Shown here in pieces: positions 1 to 7,827 of a DNA stretch of 35,575 nt. Position 1 is the first letter of the stretch. Each line of letters begins with the position of its first letter. A model generated the notes under the pieces. It had not been told where the DNA came from. It made no database searches and worked only from the letters and a program-made list of their open reading frames with translations. The translations under genes and the position numbers were made by a program. The stretch is from NCBI RefSeq assembly GCF_002743335.1, contig NZ_PDZB01000026.1:1-35575 (forward strand). The letters are read 5' to 3'. Source of the DNA: Sporosarcina sp. P32b (GTDB lineage Bacteria > Bacillota > Bacilli > Bacillales_A > Planococcaceae).

Positions 1-37
1 TTTGTAATCTCAAAATCCGTATCGAATGGAATGGTTA

Positions 38-122
38 TGTACATATCTATCACCTCCGCTTTAGTATGCGAGAGATCGGTAGATTTGTACATATTTATCC
101 CGGCGACAGTGTACATATTTAT
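38..122. repeat. Three copies of a 13-bp repeat upstream of the aldolase gene
   Basis: TGTACATATTTAT occurs at 86-98 and 110-122, and TGTACATATCTAT (one change) at 38-50. Start-to-start distances are 48 and 24 bp. They lie 55-140 bp before the start of the class II aldolase gene, where activator or repressor sites are expected. The core TGTACA is itself palindromic. The repeats are seen directly; the regulatory role is inferred. Confidence 0.6.
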
Positions 123-177
123 TTTAGCGTTTATATATAGTAATAATCAAACTAAATTTATGGAGGTAAGAGATATT

Positions 178-951
178 ATGAAAGCAGAATTTACTTTTCC
201 AACACCACCAGAGTTTGCAACATATGAAGAAGAACGAACACATATAAAAGAACGATTGGCAGGGGCATTTAGACTGTTTTCGCGATTTGGATTTGATAAT
301 GGCATAGCTGGACATATGACAGTAAGAGACCCAGAACATTCTGAATTATTTTGGGTGAATCCTTTTGGCAAACACTTCAGTCAAATGAAAGTATCAGATT
401 TAGTACTAGCTAATTTCAAAGGAGAGATTATTGAAGGGAAAAAAGATTCTGTTGTAAATGCAGCAGGATTAGCTATCCACTCACAAATACATGAAGCATT
501 GCCACATGTAAATGCTGTTACCCATGCGCATTCTACGTTTGGTACCACTTGGTCAGCATTAGGACGATCATTGGATCCGATTTCACAAGATTCATGTGTG
601 TTTTTTAATAGGCATGGTTTATATGAAGAATTTAATGGGGTAGTATTAGACTATAGTGAAGGGAAAAAATTGGGTGAGTTACTTGAGAACCAGAAGGCGT
701 TAATATTGCAAAATCATGGTCTTTTAACTGTCGGTCAAACAATTGACGAAGCTGCCTGGTGGTTTATAACAATGGAGAAGTGTTGTCAACAGCAATTAAT
801 GGCGGAAGCTGTAGGAACACCTAAAATTATTTCAGATGAAGTTGCCGAAGATACAGCACAAGAATTAGGAACATCATTAGCTGGATGGTTTAGTTTTCAA
901 CCATTATGGGAACGAATTACAAACGAACAACCAGAATTTCTTGAGAAGTAA
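178..951 (+). CDS. Class II aldolase/adducin family protein
   Basis: A 257-residue protein of the class II aldolase/adducin fold (fuculose-1-phosphate aldolase-like), a Zn-dependent family of aldolases, epimerases and decarboxylases. Visible family signatures are GHMTVRDPE near residue 45, the substrate-loop-like VNPFGKHFSQM, the zinc motif HAHS near residue 120, NRHGLYEEF, and QNHGLLTVG near residue 180. I chose ATG 178 because GGAGG lies 10 bp upstream. The frame is open further upstream, but that stretch runs through the 13-bp repeats and has no ribosome binding site. The gene stands alone and ends before a bidirectional terminator. Such proteins are often found with aromatic or sugar-acid catabolism; the substrate cannot be read from the sequence. 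Confidence 0.85.
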   Translation: MKAEFTFPTPPEFATYEEERTHIKERLAGAFRLFSRFGFDNGIAGHMTVRDPEHSELFWVNPFGKHFSQMKVSDLVLANFKGEIIEGKKDSVVNAAGLAIHSQIHEALPHVNAVTHAHSTFGTTWSALGRSLDPISQDSCVFFNRHGLYEEFNGVVLDYSEGKKLGELLENQKALILQNHGLLTVGQTIDEAAWWFITMEKCCQQQLMAEAVGTPKIISDEVAEDTAQELGTSLAGWFSFQPLWERITNEQPEFLEK

Positions 952-1099
952 TTTACTGCCACAATACTTAGCTATATAAAGTATGCTACTTCCGATAATA
1001 GAAAACACCTTCCATCTGTGTTTGTTAAGAACGAGCTTATGAGATGTGAAAATGTGATTTAAGTATAAAAAATAATTTTTTTTAAATAATATATGAAAT

Positions 1100-1130
1100 A
1101 AAGCACCGCAATTTGCGGTGCTTTATTGTA
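1100..1130. terminator. Bidirectional rho-independent terminator
   Basis: An 11-bp perfect stem (1100-1110 with 1114-1124, AAAGCACCGCA paired to TGCGGTGCTTT) with a 3-nt loop, A-rich on the left and T-rich on the right. It sits between the convergent aldolase (+) and acyl-CoA dehydrogenase-like (-) genes and can serve both. Confidence 0.85.
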
Positions 1131-1176
1131 TTTATAGTTGTCCGAATCACTGTGGATAATTGTATTCCTTATTAAA

Positions 1177-2343
1177 TTATTTCATTGTAGACTTTTTCAT
1201 CGATTGAATCGCTTTATTCGCCATTTTAGAAATAACGACGTCGTTCATAGGGGGATTATATAAGCCGGCTCTGACATTTAAATAGTAACGGTGCATGGGA
1301 TTCGACTCAGACAATGCACGTGAACCAACAATTTCCATCGCTGTATTAACAATCGATATTGCCGCACTTGTGACGGCTATTTTCGTTACATCTAATGACT
1401 CTTCAAAAGTTGTTTTATCAGTCGCTGCTTCATAGCGTTCAATCGTTCCGTACAATAAATGTCTCGCTGTAGACAGCTCTAGCTCCATATCCCCGATCTT
1501 TTGACTAATGGATGGCACTTCGGCAATGGATTTACCAAGTGAGACAGGTACATAGGAAGTGGCAAATTCCAGAGCATAATTTCTTGCCGCCGCTGCAATT
1601 CCGATATAGCAAGCAGGAATATGAAGTAACCAACCCTTTGATACAGGTTCAACAGGTTTGTTTTTCTTCAAAATATTTATCCTTGGCACACGGACGTTGT
1701 TAAATACTACTGTATCACTCGCGGTACCTCGCATAGCTAAACTATCCCACGACTGTTCAATAGATATACCAGTAGCTGTACGCGGAATCATAATGTGCTC
1801 AACTTCTTTTTCTTCAGTCGTTGCGGAAACAAGAAAATAATCGAGAACGGGTGATAGTGAGGCGTAAGTCTTCTCGCCATTTATGATTAGATCATCACCA
1901 TCAGCAACTGCATTCGTCTGTGGCAATCCACCTCGCGTCGGACTTCCAGTATTATTTTCCGTACCAAGCGAGTTAATGAGAGCACCTTTTCGTATTTCCT
2001 CTACTAAAAACTGACCAGCCTGTTCATTCCAGTGGCGGTTTTCCGCATATTCAAGCACAATTCCATTATGCCAACCAATCGATAAACCGGTCGAGCCACT
2101 ACCTTCAGAAATAGCCTCTTGCGCTAATATATATTCATACAATCCAAAACCTTGCCCGCCATTTTCTTTCGGTAACGTTAACAAATGATAGTCGATTTGT
2201 TTAAGTTCTTCTATATCTTTAAAAGGAAATGAACCTAGTGCATCTAGTTCAGGTTCGCGTGCACGAAACGAAGGCTTTAACGCTTCTATTTGTTCTATTA
2301 ACTTCCTCTGTTCCGGTGTTTTAATAAATGAATACATCATCAA
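1177..2343 (-). CDS. Acyl-CoA dehydrogenase-like flavoprotein (DszC/monooxygenase-like subgroup)
   Basis: A 388-residue protein with the acyl-CoA dehydrogenase fold: an N-terminal helical domain, a middle beta domain (residues about 120-215, with NGEKTYASLSP and SWDSLAMRGTASDTV) and a C-terminal helical bundle. The C-terminal position that carries the catalytic Glu in many true dehydrogenases is occupied by the RAGLYNPPMNDVV stretch typical of DszC/YdbM-like members, so it may be a flavin monooxygenase or an atypical dehydrogenase. The start lies in a run of three Met codons (MMMYSF) behind GGAGAGG, so it could be 2343, 2340 or 2337. It lies 39 bp after dctM and is the last gene of the TRAP operon, so it probably acts on the imported compound. 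Confidence 0.8.
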   Translation of the reverse strand: MMMYSFIKTPEQRKLIEQIEALKPSFRAREPELDALGSFPFKDIEELKQIDYHLLTLPKENGGQGFGLYEYILAQEAISEGSGSTGLSIGWHNGIVLEYAENRHWNEQAGQFLVEEIRKGALINSLGTENNTGSPTRGGLPQTNAVADGDDLIINGEKTYASLSPVLDYFLVSATTEEKEVEHIMIPRTATGISIEQSWDSLAMRGTASDTVVFNNVRVPRINILKKNKPVEPVSKGWLLHIPACYIGIAAAARNYALEFATSYVPVSLGKSIAEVPSISQKIGDMELELSTARHLLYGTIERYEAATDKTTFEESLDVTKIAVTSAAISIVNTAMEIVGSRALSESNPMHRYYLNVRAGLYNPPMNDVVISKMANKAIQSMKKSTMK

Positions 2344-2382
2344 TCTTTCCTCTCCATTTAAAATGTTATTCGTGGATGTTTT

Positions 2383-3663
2383 TTAATCAGGCATTAGTAA
2401 ATTAGGGAGAAATAAAAACAGGTTTGGTACAAATACACCGAGTAAAATGACACCTAATGTTAACCCAATGATCGGCAAAACTGCTAAAAATGCGCGCGGT
2501 GTGGAGATTTCCGCAATTTGCGTCGCAATGAGTAAACAAATACCATAAGGCGGCGTCACCATACCAACTGCTAACGTTAAACAAACGATGATGCCCATAT
2601 GAACTGGATCTAAATTGGCAATTGCCCCCAACTTCATAAGAATTGGTAAGAAAATAATGATTGCTTCCAAAGGACTTAAAAATGTTCCAACTACTAGTAG
2701 AAAAGCAACGATCATTAAATATATACCAGAAGATGATGTAGTTATATTCGTAATGAAATCCGCAACCAATTCAGGTGCATGTAAATAACCGATGAGCCAG
2801 CCCATAATACCTGCAGTCGCGATTGCGAACATTGGCAAGGAATACATAATGACTGACTCCTTTAAAATCCTTGGTAACTCTTTTGTTTTTAAGGATTTGT
2901 AAAAAAACATAAGTACTAAAGCATAAAAAACAGCAATAACAGCGGCTTCAGTCGGTGTGAAAAACCCACCTACAATTCCACCTAAAATAATGACCGGTAA
3001 TAATAATGTAGCCACAGCTTGCTTAAATGAAGTTCGTACTTCTTTTATCGTTGCTCTTGGGTAAGCAGGGTAGTCATGCTTAACAGCCATGTAGTATGTA
3101 TATCCCATTTGAACTAAACCAATTAATATACCTGGCACAATACCGGCTAAAAAAAGCTTTCCAATTGAAACTTGGGCCATTGCACCGTACACCACCATCA
3201 TAATACTAGGTGGAATGATGACACCTAACGTGGAAGACGCAGCCGTAATCGCTACTGTAAAACCTGCATCGTATTTTTCTTTTACCATTGCTGGGATTAA
3301 TGTGGATCCAACAGCTGCAGTATCTGCTGCGGCGGATCCAGACAATCCCGCCATAATCATACTCACTAATATGTTGATGTGGCCGAGGCCGCCTTTAATA
3401 TGACCGACGAGTGTTCTCGAGAAATTAATCAATCGATTTGTAATGCCCCCGTCATTCATTAAACTACCTAATAGAAGGAAGAATGGAACGGCAAGAAGTG
3501 TAAAAGAGTTAATGCTCGCGAACATATGATTTATAACACTCGTAAATGGTAAATCGATATATATTATTGTAACCATAGAGGAAATCCCTAAAGCGAATGC
3601 AATCGGCACACGTATGAAAATCAAACCAAAGAACACGATGAGGAGTAGAATGAGTGGATTCAA
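2383..3663 (-). CDS. dctM: TRAP transporter large permease (DctM family)
   Basis: A 426-residue very hydrophobic protein of the DctM family, the ion-coupled translocating subunit of tripartite ATP-independent periplasmic transporters. Family features include the GLSGSAAADTAAVGS motif near residue 110, STLGVIIPPSIMMVVYG near 145, FFTPTEAAVIAVFYAL near 240 and GMVTPPYGICL near 378, spread over many predicted membrane helices. The start is TTG: the codon at 3663-3661 overlaps the dctQ stop as TTGA, and GAGGTG lies 8 bp upstream. The overlap indicates translational coupling with dctQ. Confidence 0.93.
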   Translation of the reverse strand: MNPLILLLIVFFGLIFIRVPIAFALGISSMVTIIYIDLPFTSVINHMFASINSFTLLAVPFFLLLGSLMNDGGITNRLINFSRTLVGHIKGGLGHINILVSMIMAGLSGSAAADTAAVGSTLIPAMVKEKYDAGFTVAITAASSTLGVIIPPSIMMVVYGAMAQVSIGKLFLAGIVPGILIGLVQMGYTYYMAVKHDYPAYPRATIKEVRTSFKQAVATLLLPVIILGGIVGGFFTPTEAAVIAVFYALVLMFFYKSLKTKELPRILKESVIMYSLPMFAIATAGIMGWLIGYLHAPELVADFITNITTSSSGIYLMIVAFLLVVGTFLSPLEAIIIFLPILMKLGAIANLDPVHMGIIVCLTLAVGMVTPPYGICLLIATQIAEISTPRAFLAVLPIIGLTLGVILLGVFVPNLFLFLPNLLMPD

Positions 3664-4154
3664 TCAACATACACCTCTTTACTAGTTAATTTCAAAAACT
3701 TCATTGTATCTGTAATAATCAATTCGATTGTAAATAACAACATCGCAACCCCAGAAACGGGAATCGTGGCAAAGAAATAAGATAATGTAAAAGGTAAGGA
3801 ATTTGACGCACGCGACATACCCGACATAGTAAATTTATAACCGTAAACAATCATGACGTAGATGAGTGAAAGAACGATGAAATGTGATAAAATATCGAAA
3901 CCTAAGTTTAATTTCAATTTAGACGGTGCCAAGTCGACAATAAAGTGCTTCTTATGTCGAAGAGCAATGGCTGCACCTAAAAACACAGTCCACATGAAAC
4001 AGAGTAGCGAAAATTCATCAGCCCAAACCATCGGAATGTCAAAATAGTTTCTCGCAATAACCTTCACAAATACAACAATAATAAAGGTAGCTAATAATAG
4101 TACAGAGACAAAGGTTAGAAATCGTTCAACGAAGTTGTTAAATTTAAACAGCAC
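3660..4154 (-). CDS. dctQ: TRAP transporter small permease (DctQ family)
   Basis: A 164-residue protein with four hydrophobic segments, the layout of DctQ small subunits. Typical family residues are seen in RNYFDIPMVWADEFSLLCFMW (residues about 35-55), followed by the GAAIALRHKKHF segment. The start is GTG at 4154-4152 with AAAGGGG 8 bp upstream. It overlaps dctM by 4 bp and follows dctP after a 104-bp gap that holds a hairpin. It would form the membrane complex with DctM. Confidence 0.88.
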   Translation of the reverse strand: MLFKFNNFVERFLTFVSVLLLATFIIVVFVKVIARNYFDIPMVWADEFSLLCFMWTVFLGAAIALRHKKHFIVDLAPSKLKLNLGFDILSHFIVLSLIYVMIVYGYKFTMSGMSRASNSLPFTLSYFFATIPVSGVAMLLFTIELIITDTMKFLKLTSKEVYVD

Positions 4155-4202
4155 TATAAAAACCCCTTTGACAAATACAATAATCTTGCTAATTAGATAG
4201 TT

Positions 4203-4243
4203 GTTTTGCCAGTTTATAACCTAGATTTTCACACTGGCAAAAC
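4203..4243 (-). other. Hairpin between dctP and dctQ
   Basis: An 11-bp perfect inverted repeat, GTTTTGCCAGT at 4203-4213 and ACTGGCAAAAC at 4233-4243, with a 19-nt loop. No clear T tract follows on the minus strand, so it fits an mRNA-stabilising or partial-termination element better than a full terminator. It may keep the binding protein in excess over the permease. Confidence 0.5.
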
Positions 4244-4258
4244 GAATAGTTAAATCGG

Positions 4259-5290
4259 TCAGTCTTTCAACTCTCTCACAATTTCTAGTAAATCAGTGGC
4301 TTCAGAGTCTTTTGCCAACTTATCGTGTAGTGGCGTTAATATGTCGATAAATGCTTGTTTATCAACTTCTGTCGTCGTCACTTTTAGACTTGGCAATTCT
4401 TCAAGTAACTCTTTATCCATTTCAATACCGCGTTTCGTACCTAATTTCCCAGCCTCAATAGCCACTTTTTCAATGATTTCGTTATACTCAGCGGGTAACT
4501 TATTGTACGTTGCCTCACTCATTGAGAAGTGTGATGCCATATAAAGGTGTTCCGTTAAACTAACATATGGTGCCACTTCGTATAGCTTACTACCTGTATA
4601 GCCACTCAACGTACTTTCAAATGAATTAACGACACCTGTTTGAACAGCTGAGTACAATTCGTTCCATGCAAGGGATGTAGGCAACGCCCCTAATGCGGAC
4701 CAGACTTCACTTTCAATTGGTGAGCTTGGAATGCGCATTTTTATACCGTCTAAATCTTCTGGAGTTTTGATCTCACCTTTATTATTCGATAAGTATCTCG
4801 TTCCACCACCTGCTAAGGACAACAACTTCATGTCTAAACTTCTGTTTTCATATTCAGTTTTCAAATAATCATATAAAGGACTGTCATTACTGATTGCTTT
4901 CTCGAAGTGATCCATATCTTCAAACAAGTAACTAATTCCAAAAATTTGATACTGAGGAACAAATGCCGCTGCGTTTTGAGCACCGCCAATAATAAAATCG
5001 ACTGTTCCCATACGTAATTCTTCTATAATCGTTTCATCGTTTCCTAACGATCCATTCGCATGAATTGACACTTTAACATTACCGTTAGTTTGTTTTTCAA
5101 CTTCTTCAGCGAAGTATTCTGCCATATCTGCCCAAGGATGGGGTTCACTAATGACGGTTCCTAATCTAAGTTCGTATTTCTTTCCTGTTTCTATTTCATT
5201 ACCTTCAGATGCACCGTCGTCATTCCCACAAGCTACTAACAAAAAAACTAGTGAAACAACGAGCATAAGTTGCATAGTATACTTTTTCAT
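4259..5290 (-). CDS. dctP: TRAP transporter substrate-binding lipoprotein (DctP family)
   Basis: A 343-residue extracytoplasmic binding protein. It has an N-terminal lipoprotein signal with lipobox LVAC and Cys at residue 21, so it should be membrane-anchored. The DctP/TAXI-like body shows LGTVISEPHPWADMAEYFAEEV near residue 43, IKTPEDLDGIKMRIP near 174 and LAWNELYSAVQTGVVNSFE near 207. The Arg of KMRIP is the one that in DctP-type proteins binds the substrate carboxylate, so an organic acid is the likely ligand. AAAAGGGTG precedes the ATG. It is the first gene of dctP-dctQ-dctM-acyl-CoA dehydrogenase-like. Confidence 0.92.
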   Translation of the reverse strand: MKKYTMQLMLVVSLVFLLVACGNDDGASEGNEIETGKKYELRLGTVISEPHPWADMAEYFAEEVEKQTNGNVKVSIHANGSLGNDETIIEELRMGTVDFIIGGAQNAAAFVPQYQIFGISYLFEDMDHFEKAISNDSPLYDYLKTEYENRSLDMKLLSLAGGGTRYLSNNKGEIKTPEDLDGIKMRIPSSPIESEVWSALGALPTSLAWNELYSAVQTGVVNSFESTLSGYTGSKLYEVAPYVSLTEHLYMASHFSMSEATYNKLPAEYNEIIEKVAIEAGKLGTKRGIEMDKELLEELPSLKVTTTEVDKQAFIDILTPLHDKLAKDSEATDLLEIVRELKD

Positions 5291-5763
5291 AAACTTTCAC
5301 CCTTTTCATTATTATTGATGAGGATATATCGTTTGGAGAATATAAACAATTGCACCTCTATAAGTGTATTCTTTTTGTAGGTAAATCAAGACTAGTAAAT
5401 TAGTGTTTTTCTGCTTTTTACTTCCTTCATGCTGAATATGTCAAACCACTTTATATAATAACACCACCCTTTTTAATTAAACAAATTAGATTACTAGGTA
5501 TTTAATGAAAAATATCCCTGCAATGGTAATACATTTGAGTCAATTGATTCACATTACCATACACATTATTAATTTTGTTGTCAACATCACGTGAAATATA
5601 ATACCTTCCCAATGGTATTTTTTATTTATTTAGTTCAAACGGAAAGATGTGTAGTCAAGCCCATTCATTAGGGTACGATTTTCATGAACGTCATCTCAAA
5701 GAGCATCCATAATACTCGGATAGTAAAAAGGCTCGCTCGGTCATGTGAACCAAGCGAGTCTTT
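5291..5763. other. Gene-free region between dctP and the IclR gene
   Basis: 473 bp holding the 5' region of dctP and the end of the regulator gene. ATGGTAAT at 5523-5530 and ATTACCAT at 5553-5560 form an 8-bp inverted repeat, with an imperfect palindrome TGAGTCAATTGATTCA (5536-5551) between the arms. A further AATACC/GGTATT hairpin lies at 5600-5619. These could be operator sites for the TRAP operon. I could not identify a convincing -35/-10 pair. No open frame with a ribosome binding site was seen. Confidence 0.4.
5727..5763 (-). terminator. Terminator of the IclR-type regulator gene
   Basis: Arms 5727-5740 and 5750-5763 pair over 14 positions with one wobble and one mismatch on the minus strand, with a 9-nt loop, and are followed on the minus strand by T residues. 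It begins directly after the regulator's stop codon. Confidence 0.75.
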
Positions 5764-6564
5764 TCACAGTCTCACAATACGGTGTGATTTCGAAAGGTCG
5801 GTACTGATTTTTTCAGCAGTTGTTAATAACAGTGGAAGAAATTTATCATTCACTATTTCTCTGTTAATACGATTTGCATGTGAAGAAATATTGATAGCTG
5901 CAACTACTTTGCCTTCATTATTTCGAATGGGCGCAGCTAATGAACTAAGGCCTTCTTCTAGTTGTTGTTCAACAAAGGCCCATCCATCGTTCTTAATCTG
6001 TGTAAGTCTTTCCGTCAAATCTAATTTACTACTAACTGTTCTGTCTGTGAATGATGTAAAGTCTGCATCAGTAAAATAATTTTCCAGTTCAGATGGAGAT
6101 AAGTTGGCGAGCAATACTTGTCCCATTGAAGTTGCATATGCAGGTAATCTTGAACCGACATCCAAAGCAATCATCATAATTCGTTTCGTAGGAATTCTGG
6201 CAACATAGACAATTTCCTTTCCGTTTAATACGGAGATAGATGTAGATTCACCAGTTTGTTCTACGAGATCTCGCATATGAGGATGTGCGATCTCCCATAT
6301 GTTTTTAGAAGATAGATAGGCATATCCGAGGGACAATACCCGAGCAGTTAAAGAGAAATGACCATCAGCAGATTCCGCGTATCCCAAACTTTCTAGCGTG
6401 AGTAAAACCCTGCGCACCGTAGGCCTACTTAAATTCGTGATTTTCGCAGCTTCACTTACCGTAAGTGTTGGTTTTTCATTTGAGAAAGCTTGAATAATTA
6501 GTAAACCACGTTCTACTGACTGGATGAAATCAGCATCTTTAATAGAATTATTAGAATTCTTCAT
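5764..6564 (-). CDS. IclR-family transcriptional regulator (PcaR/PobR/PcaU-like)
   Basis: A 266-residue protein: a winged helix-turn-helix at residues about 10-65 (SVERGLLIIQAFS, then LTVSEAAKITNLSRPTVRRVLLTLESLGY) and a C-terminal IclR effector domain at about 80-260 (LPAYATSMGQVLLA, WAFVEQQLEEGLSSLAAPI, VAAINISSHANR). Members next to beta-ketoadipate genes sense protocatechuate, cis,cis-muconate or 3-oxoadipate. Start choices are ATG 6585, 6570 and 6564. I took 6564 for its distance from the weak AGGT. The frame extends to 6636 but that part overlaps the operator. It is divergent from the cycloisomerase operon, which it very likely controls together with itself. Confidence 0.88.
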   Translation of the reverse strand: MKNSNNSIKDADFIQSVERGLLIIQAFSNEKPTLTVSEAAKITNLSRPTVRRVLLTLESLGYAESADGHFSLTARVLSLGYAYLSSKNIWEIAHPHMRDLVEQTGESTSISVLNGKEIVYVARIPTKRIMMIALDVGSRLPAYATSMGQVLLANLSPSELENYFTDADFTSFTDRTVSSKLDLTERLTQIKNDGWAFVEQQLEEGLSSLAAPIRNNEGKVVAAINISSHANRINREIVNDKFLPLLLTTAEKISTDLSKSHRIVRL

Positions 6565-6597
6565 TGACATTCTACCTACTTTCATGATTATATTATG

Positions 6598-6637
6598 TTG
6601 TACGATATGGTTGTATATTGTACGTCTATCGTACAAT
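6598..6637. promoter_or_regulatory. Likely IclR operator: inverted repeat plus a direct half-site
   Basis: ATTGTACG at 6617-6624 and CGTACAAT at 6630-6637 form an 8-bp perfect inverted repeat with a 5-bp spacer. A third half-site TTGTACG lies at 6598-6604, exactly 20 bp (two helical turns) before the matching half at 6618. One palindrome plus one direct repeat is the operator layout known for PobR and PcaU. It sits between the regulator and the operon start. Confidence 0.7.
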
Positions 6638-6684
6638 TTTAAATCTTATTTGGCAACAGTATATCTATTAAAGGGGAATATAAA

Positions 6685-7827
6685 ATGAAAACTATGATTA
6701 AGCAAATCCGTTCAGTAATTGTAGATGTACCGATTAAAAGACCTCATCAATTTTCAACAGAGATTGTATCAACGAAAAGTTTTGTAGTGATCCAAGTAGA
6801 ATTAGAAAATGGGCTTATTGGTATTGGTGAAGGGACAACGCCAGGGATTTGGTGGAACGGTGAAAGCGTGGAGACAATGCAGCTTGTTATTGAGCGTTAT
6901 CTAAAACCGTTGCTAATTAATCAGGACCCTAGAAATATTGAACAGCTACTCCAATTATTTGACCGGCATGTACGTGCTAATCCTTTCGCGAAAGCAACAG
7001 TTGAAATGGCACTTTTCGATGTAGTAGGTAAAATATATAACGCCCCTGTTCATCAACTATTAGGTGGATTATTCCAAGAAGCGATTGATGTAAAATGGGC
7101 ACTTGCGACAGGTGATGCAGATGGTGATATTGCAGAAGCGAAAGAACTGGTTAGTAGTAAACAATATAGAGACTTCAAAATCAAAGCGGGTAAATATCAA
7201 CCAATAGATGACGCAAAGCGAGCAATTAAAATTGCTGAAGGTCTAAACGGTATCTCAACAATTGGTATTGATCCAAACGGTTCATGGGATAAGTTAACAG
7301 CCGTTCGTTGGATGGAACGCTTGAATGATGCTGGTGTGGATTTTTTGGAACAACCACTTTCACCACTTGATTTTGAGGGTGCAGCAAAACTTGTTAGCAT
7401 GAAAAAGGTACCGGTAATGGCAGATGAAAGTGTTGCAACAATCCAGGATGCGCAAAGACTTGTCCAAGAAAAAGCAGCTGATATATTCTCTCTTAAAATT
7501 CATAAATCAGGTGGTATGCGAAATACCTTAAAGATTGCTGCTATAGCGGAATCAGCAGGATTAGTGTGTTTTGGCGGTACGTCTCTCGAGAGTTCAATCG
7601 GTTCTGCAGCAAGTATTCATGCATTCGGTACAATACGCAATTTAACATACGGCTGTGAATCGTTCGGACCACCATGGCTTGCCGACGATTTAGTTAAAAA
7701 TCCACTGAAATTTAAAGAAGGCAAAGTAATTATTCCTTCAGGAGCAGGTTTAGGTGTTGAGTTAGATGAAATGAAAATCGAAAAATACAGAAGAAAAAAG
7801 GAGAGAGTTACAAATGGCGTATTTTAA
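6685..7827 (+). CDS. catB: Muconate cycloisomerase (enolase superfamily)
   Basis: A 380-residue enolase-superfamily enzyme of the muconate-lactonizing subgroup; it would convert cis,cis-muconate to muconolactone. The active-site set is complete: Lys165-x-Lys167 (KIKAGK), metal ligands Asp196 (GIDPNGSW), Glu222 (LEQPL) and Asp247 (MADES), and the second base Lys271 in SLKIHKSGG, a spacing that matches muconate-lactonizing enzymes. GTSLESS near 298 is also typical. ATG 6685 follows AAAGGGG. It is the first gene of the six-gene operon, and its last 14 bp overlap the next gene. Dipeptide epimerases and o-succinylbenzoate synthases share the fold, but the neighbours favour muconate. Confidence 0.88.
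   Translation: MKTMIKQIRSVIVDVPIKRPHQFSTEIVSTKSFVVIQVELENGLIGIGEGTTPGIWWNGESVETMQLVIERYLKPLLINQDPRNIEQLLQLFDRHVRANPFAKATVEMALFDVVGKIYNAPVHQLLGGLFQEAIDVKWALATGDADGDIAEAKELVSSKQYRDFKIKAGKYQPIDDAKRAIKIAEGLNGISTIGIDPNGSWDKLTAVRWMERLNDAGVDFLEQPLSPLDFEGAAKLVSMKKVPVMADESVATIQDAQRLVQEKAADIFSLKIHKSGGMRNTLKIAAIAESAGLVCFGGTSLESSIGSAASIHAFGTIRNLTYGCESFGPPWLADDLVKNPLKFKEGKVIIPSGAGLGVELDEMKIEKYRRKKERVTNGVF

Noticed and set aside
31..177. N-terminal extension of the class II aldolase frame
   Set aside because: It reads through the 13-bp repeats and has no ribosome binding site, whereas ATG 178 has GGAGG at good spacing and starts the family homology.
5684..6079. A 131-codon plus-strand frame overlapping the IclR gene
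   Set aside because: It is the antisense shadow of a clear IclR regulator and includes that gene's terminator hairpin.
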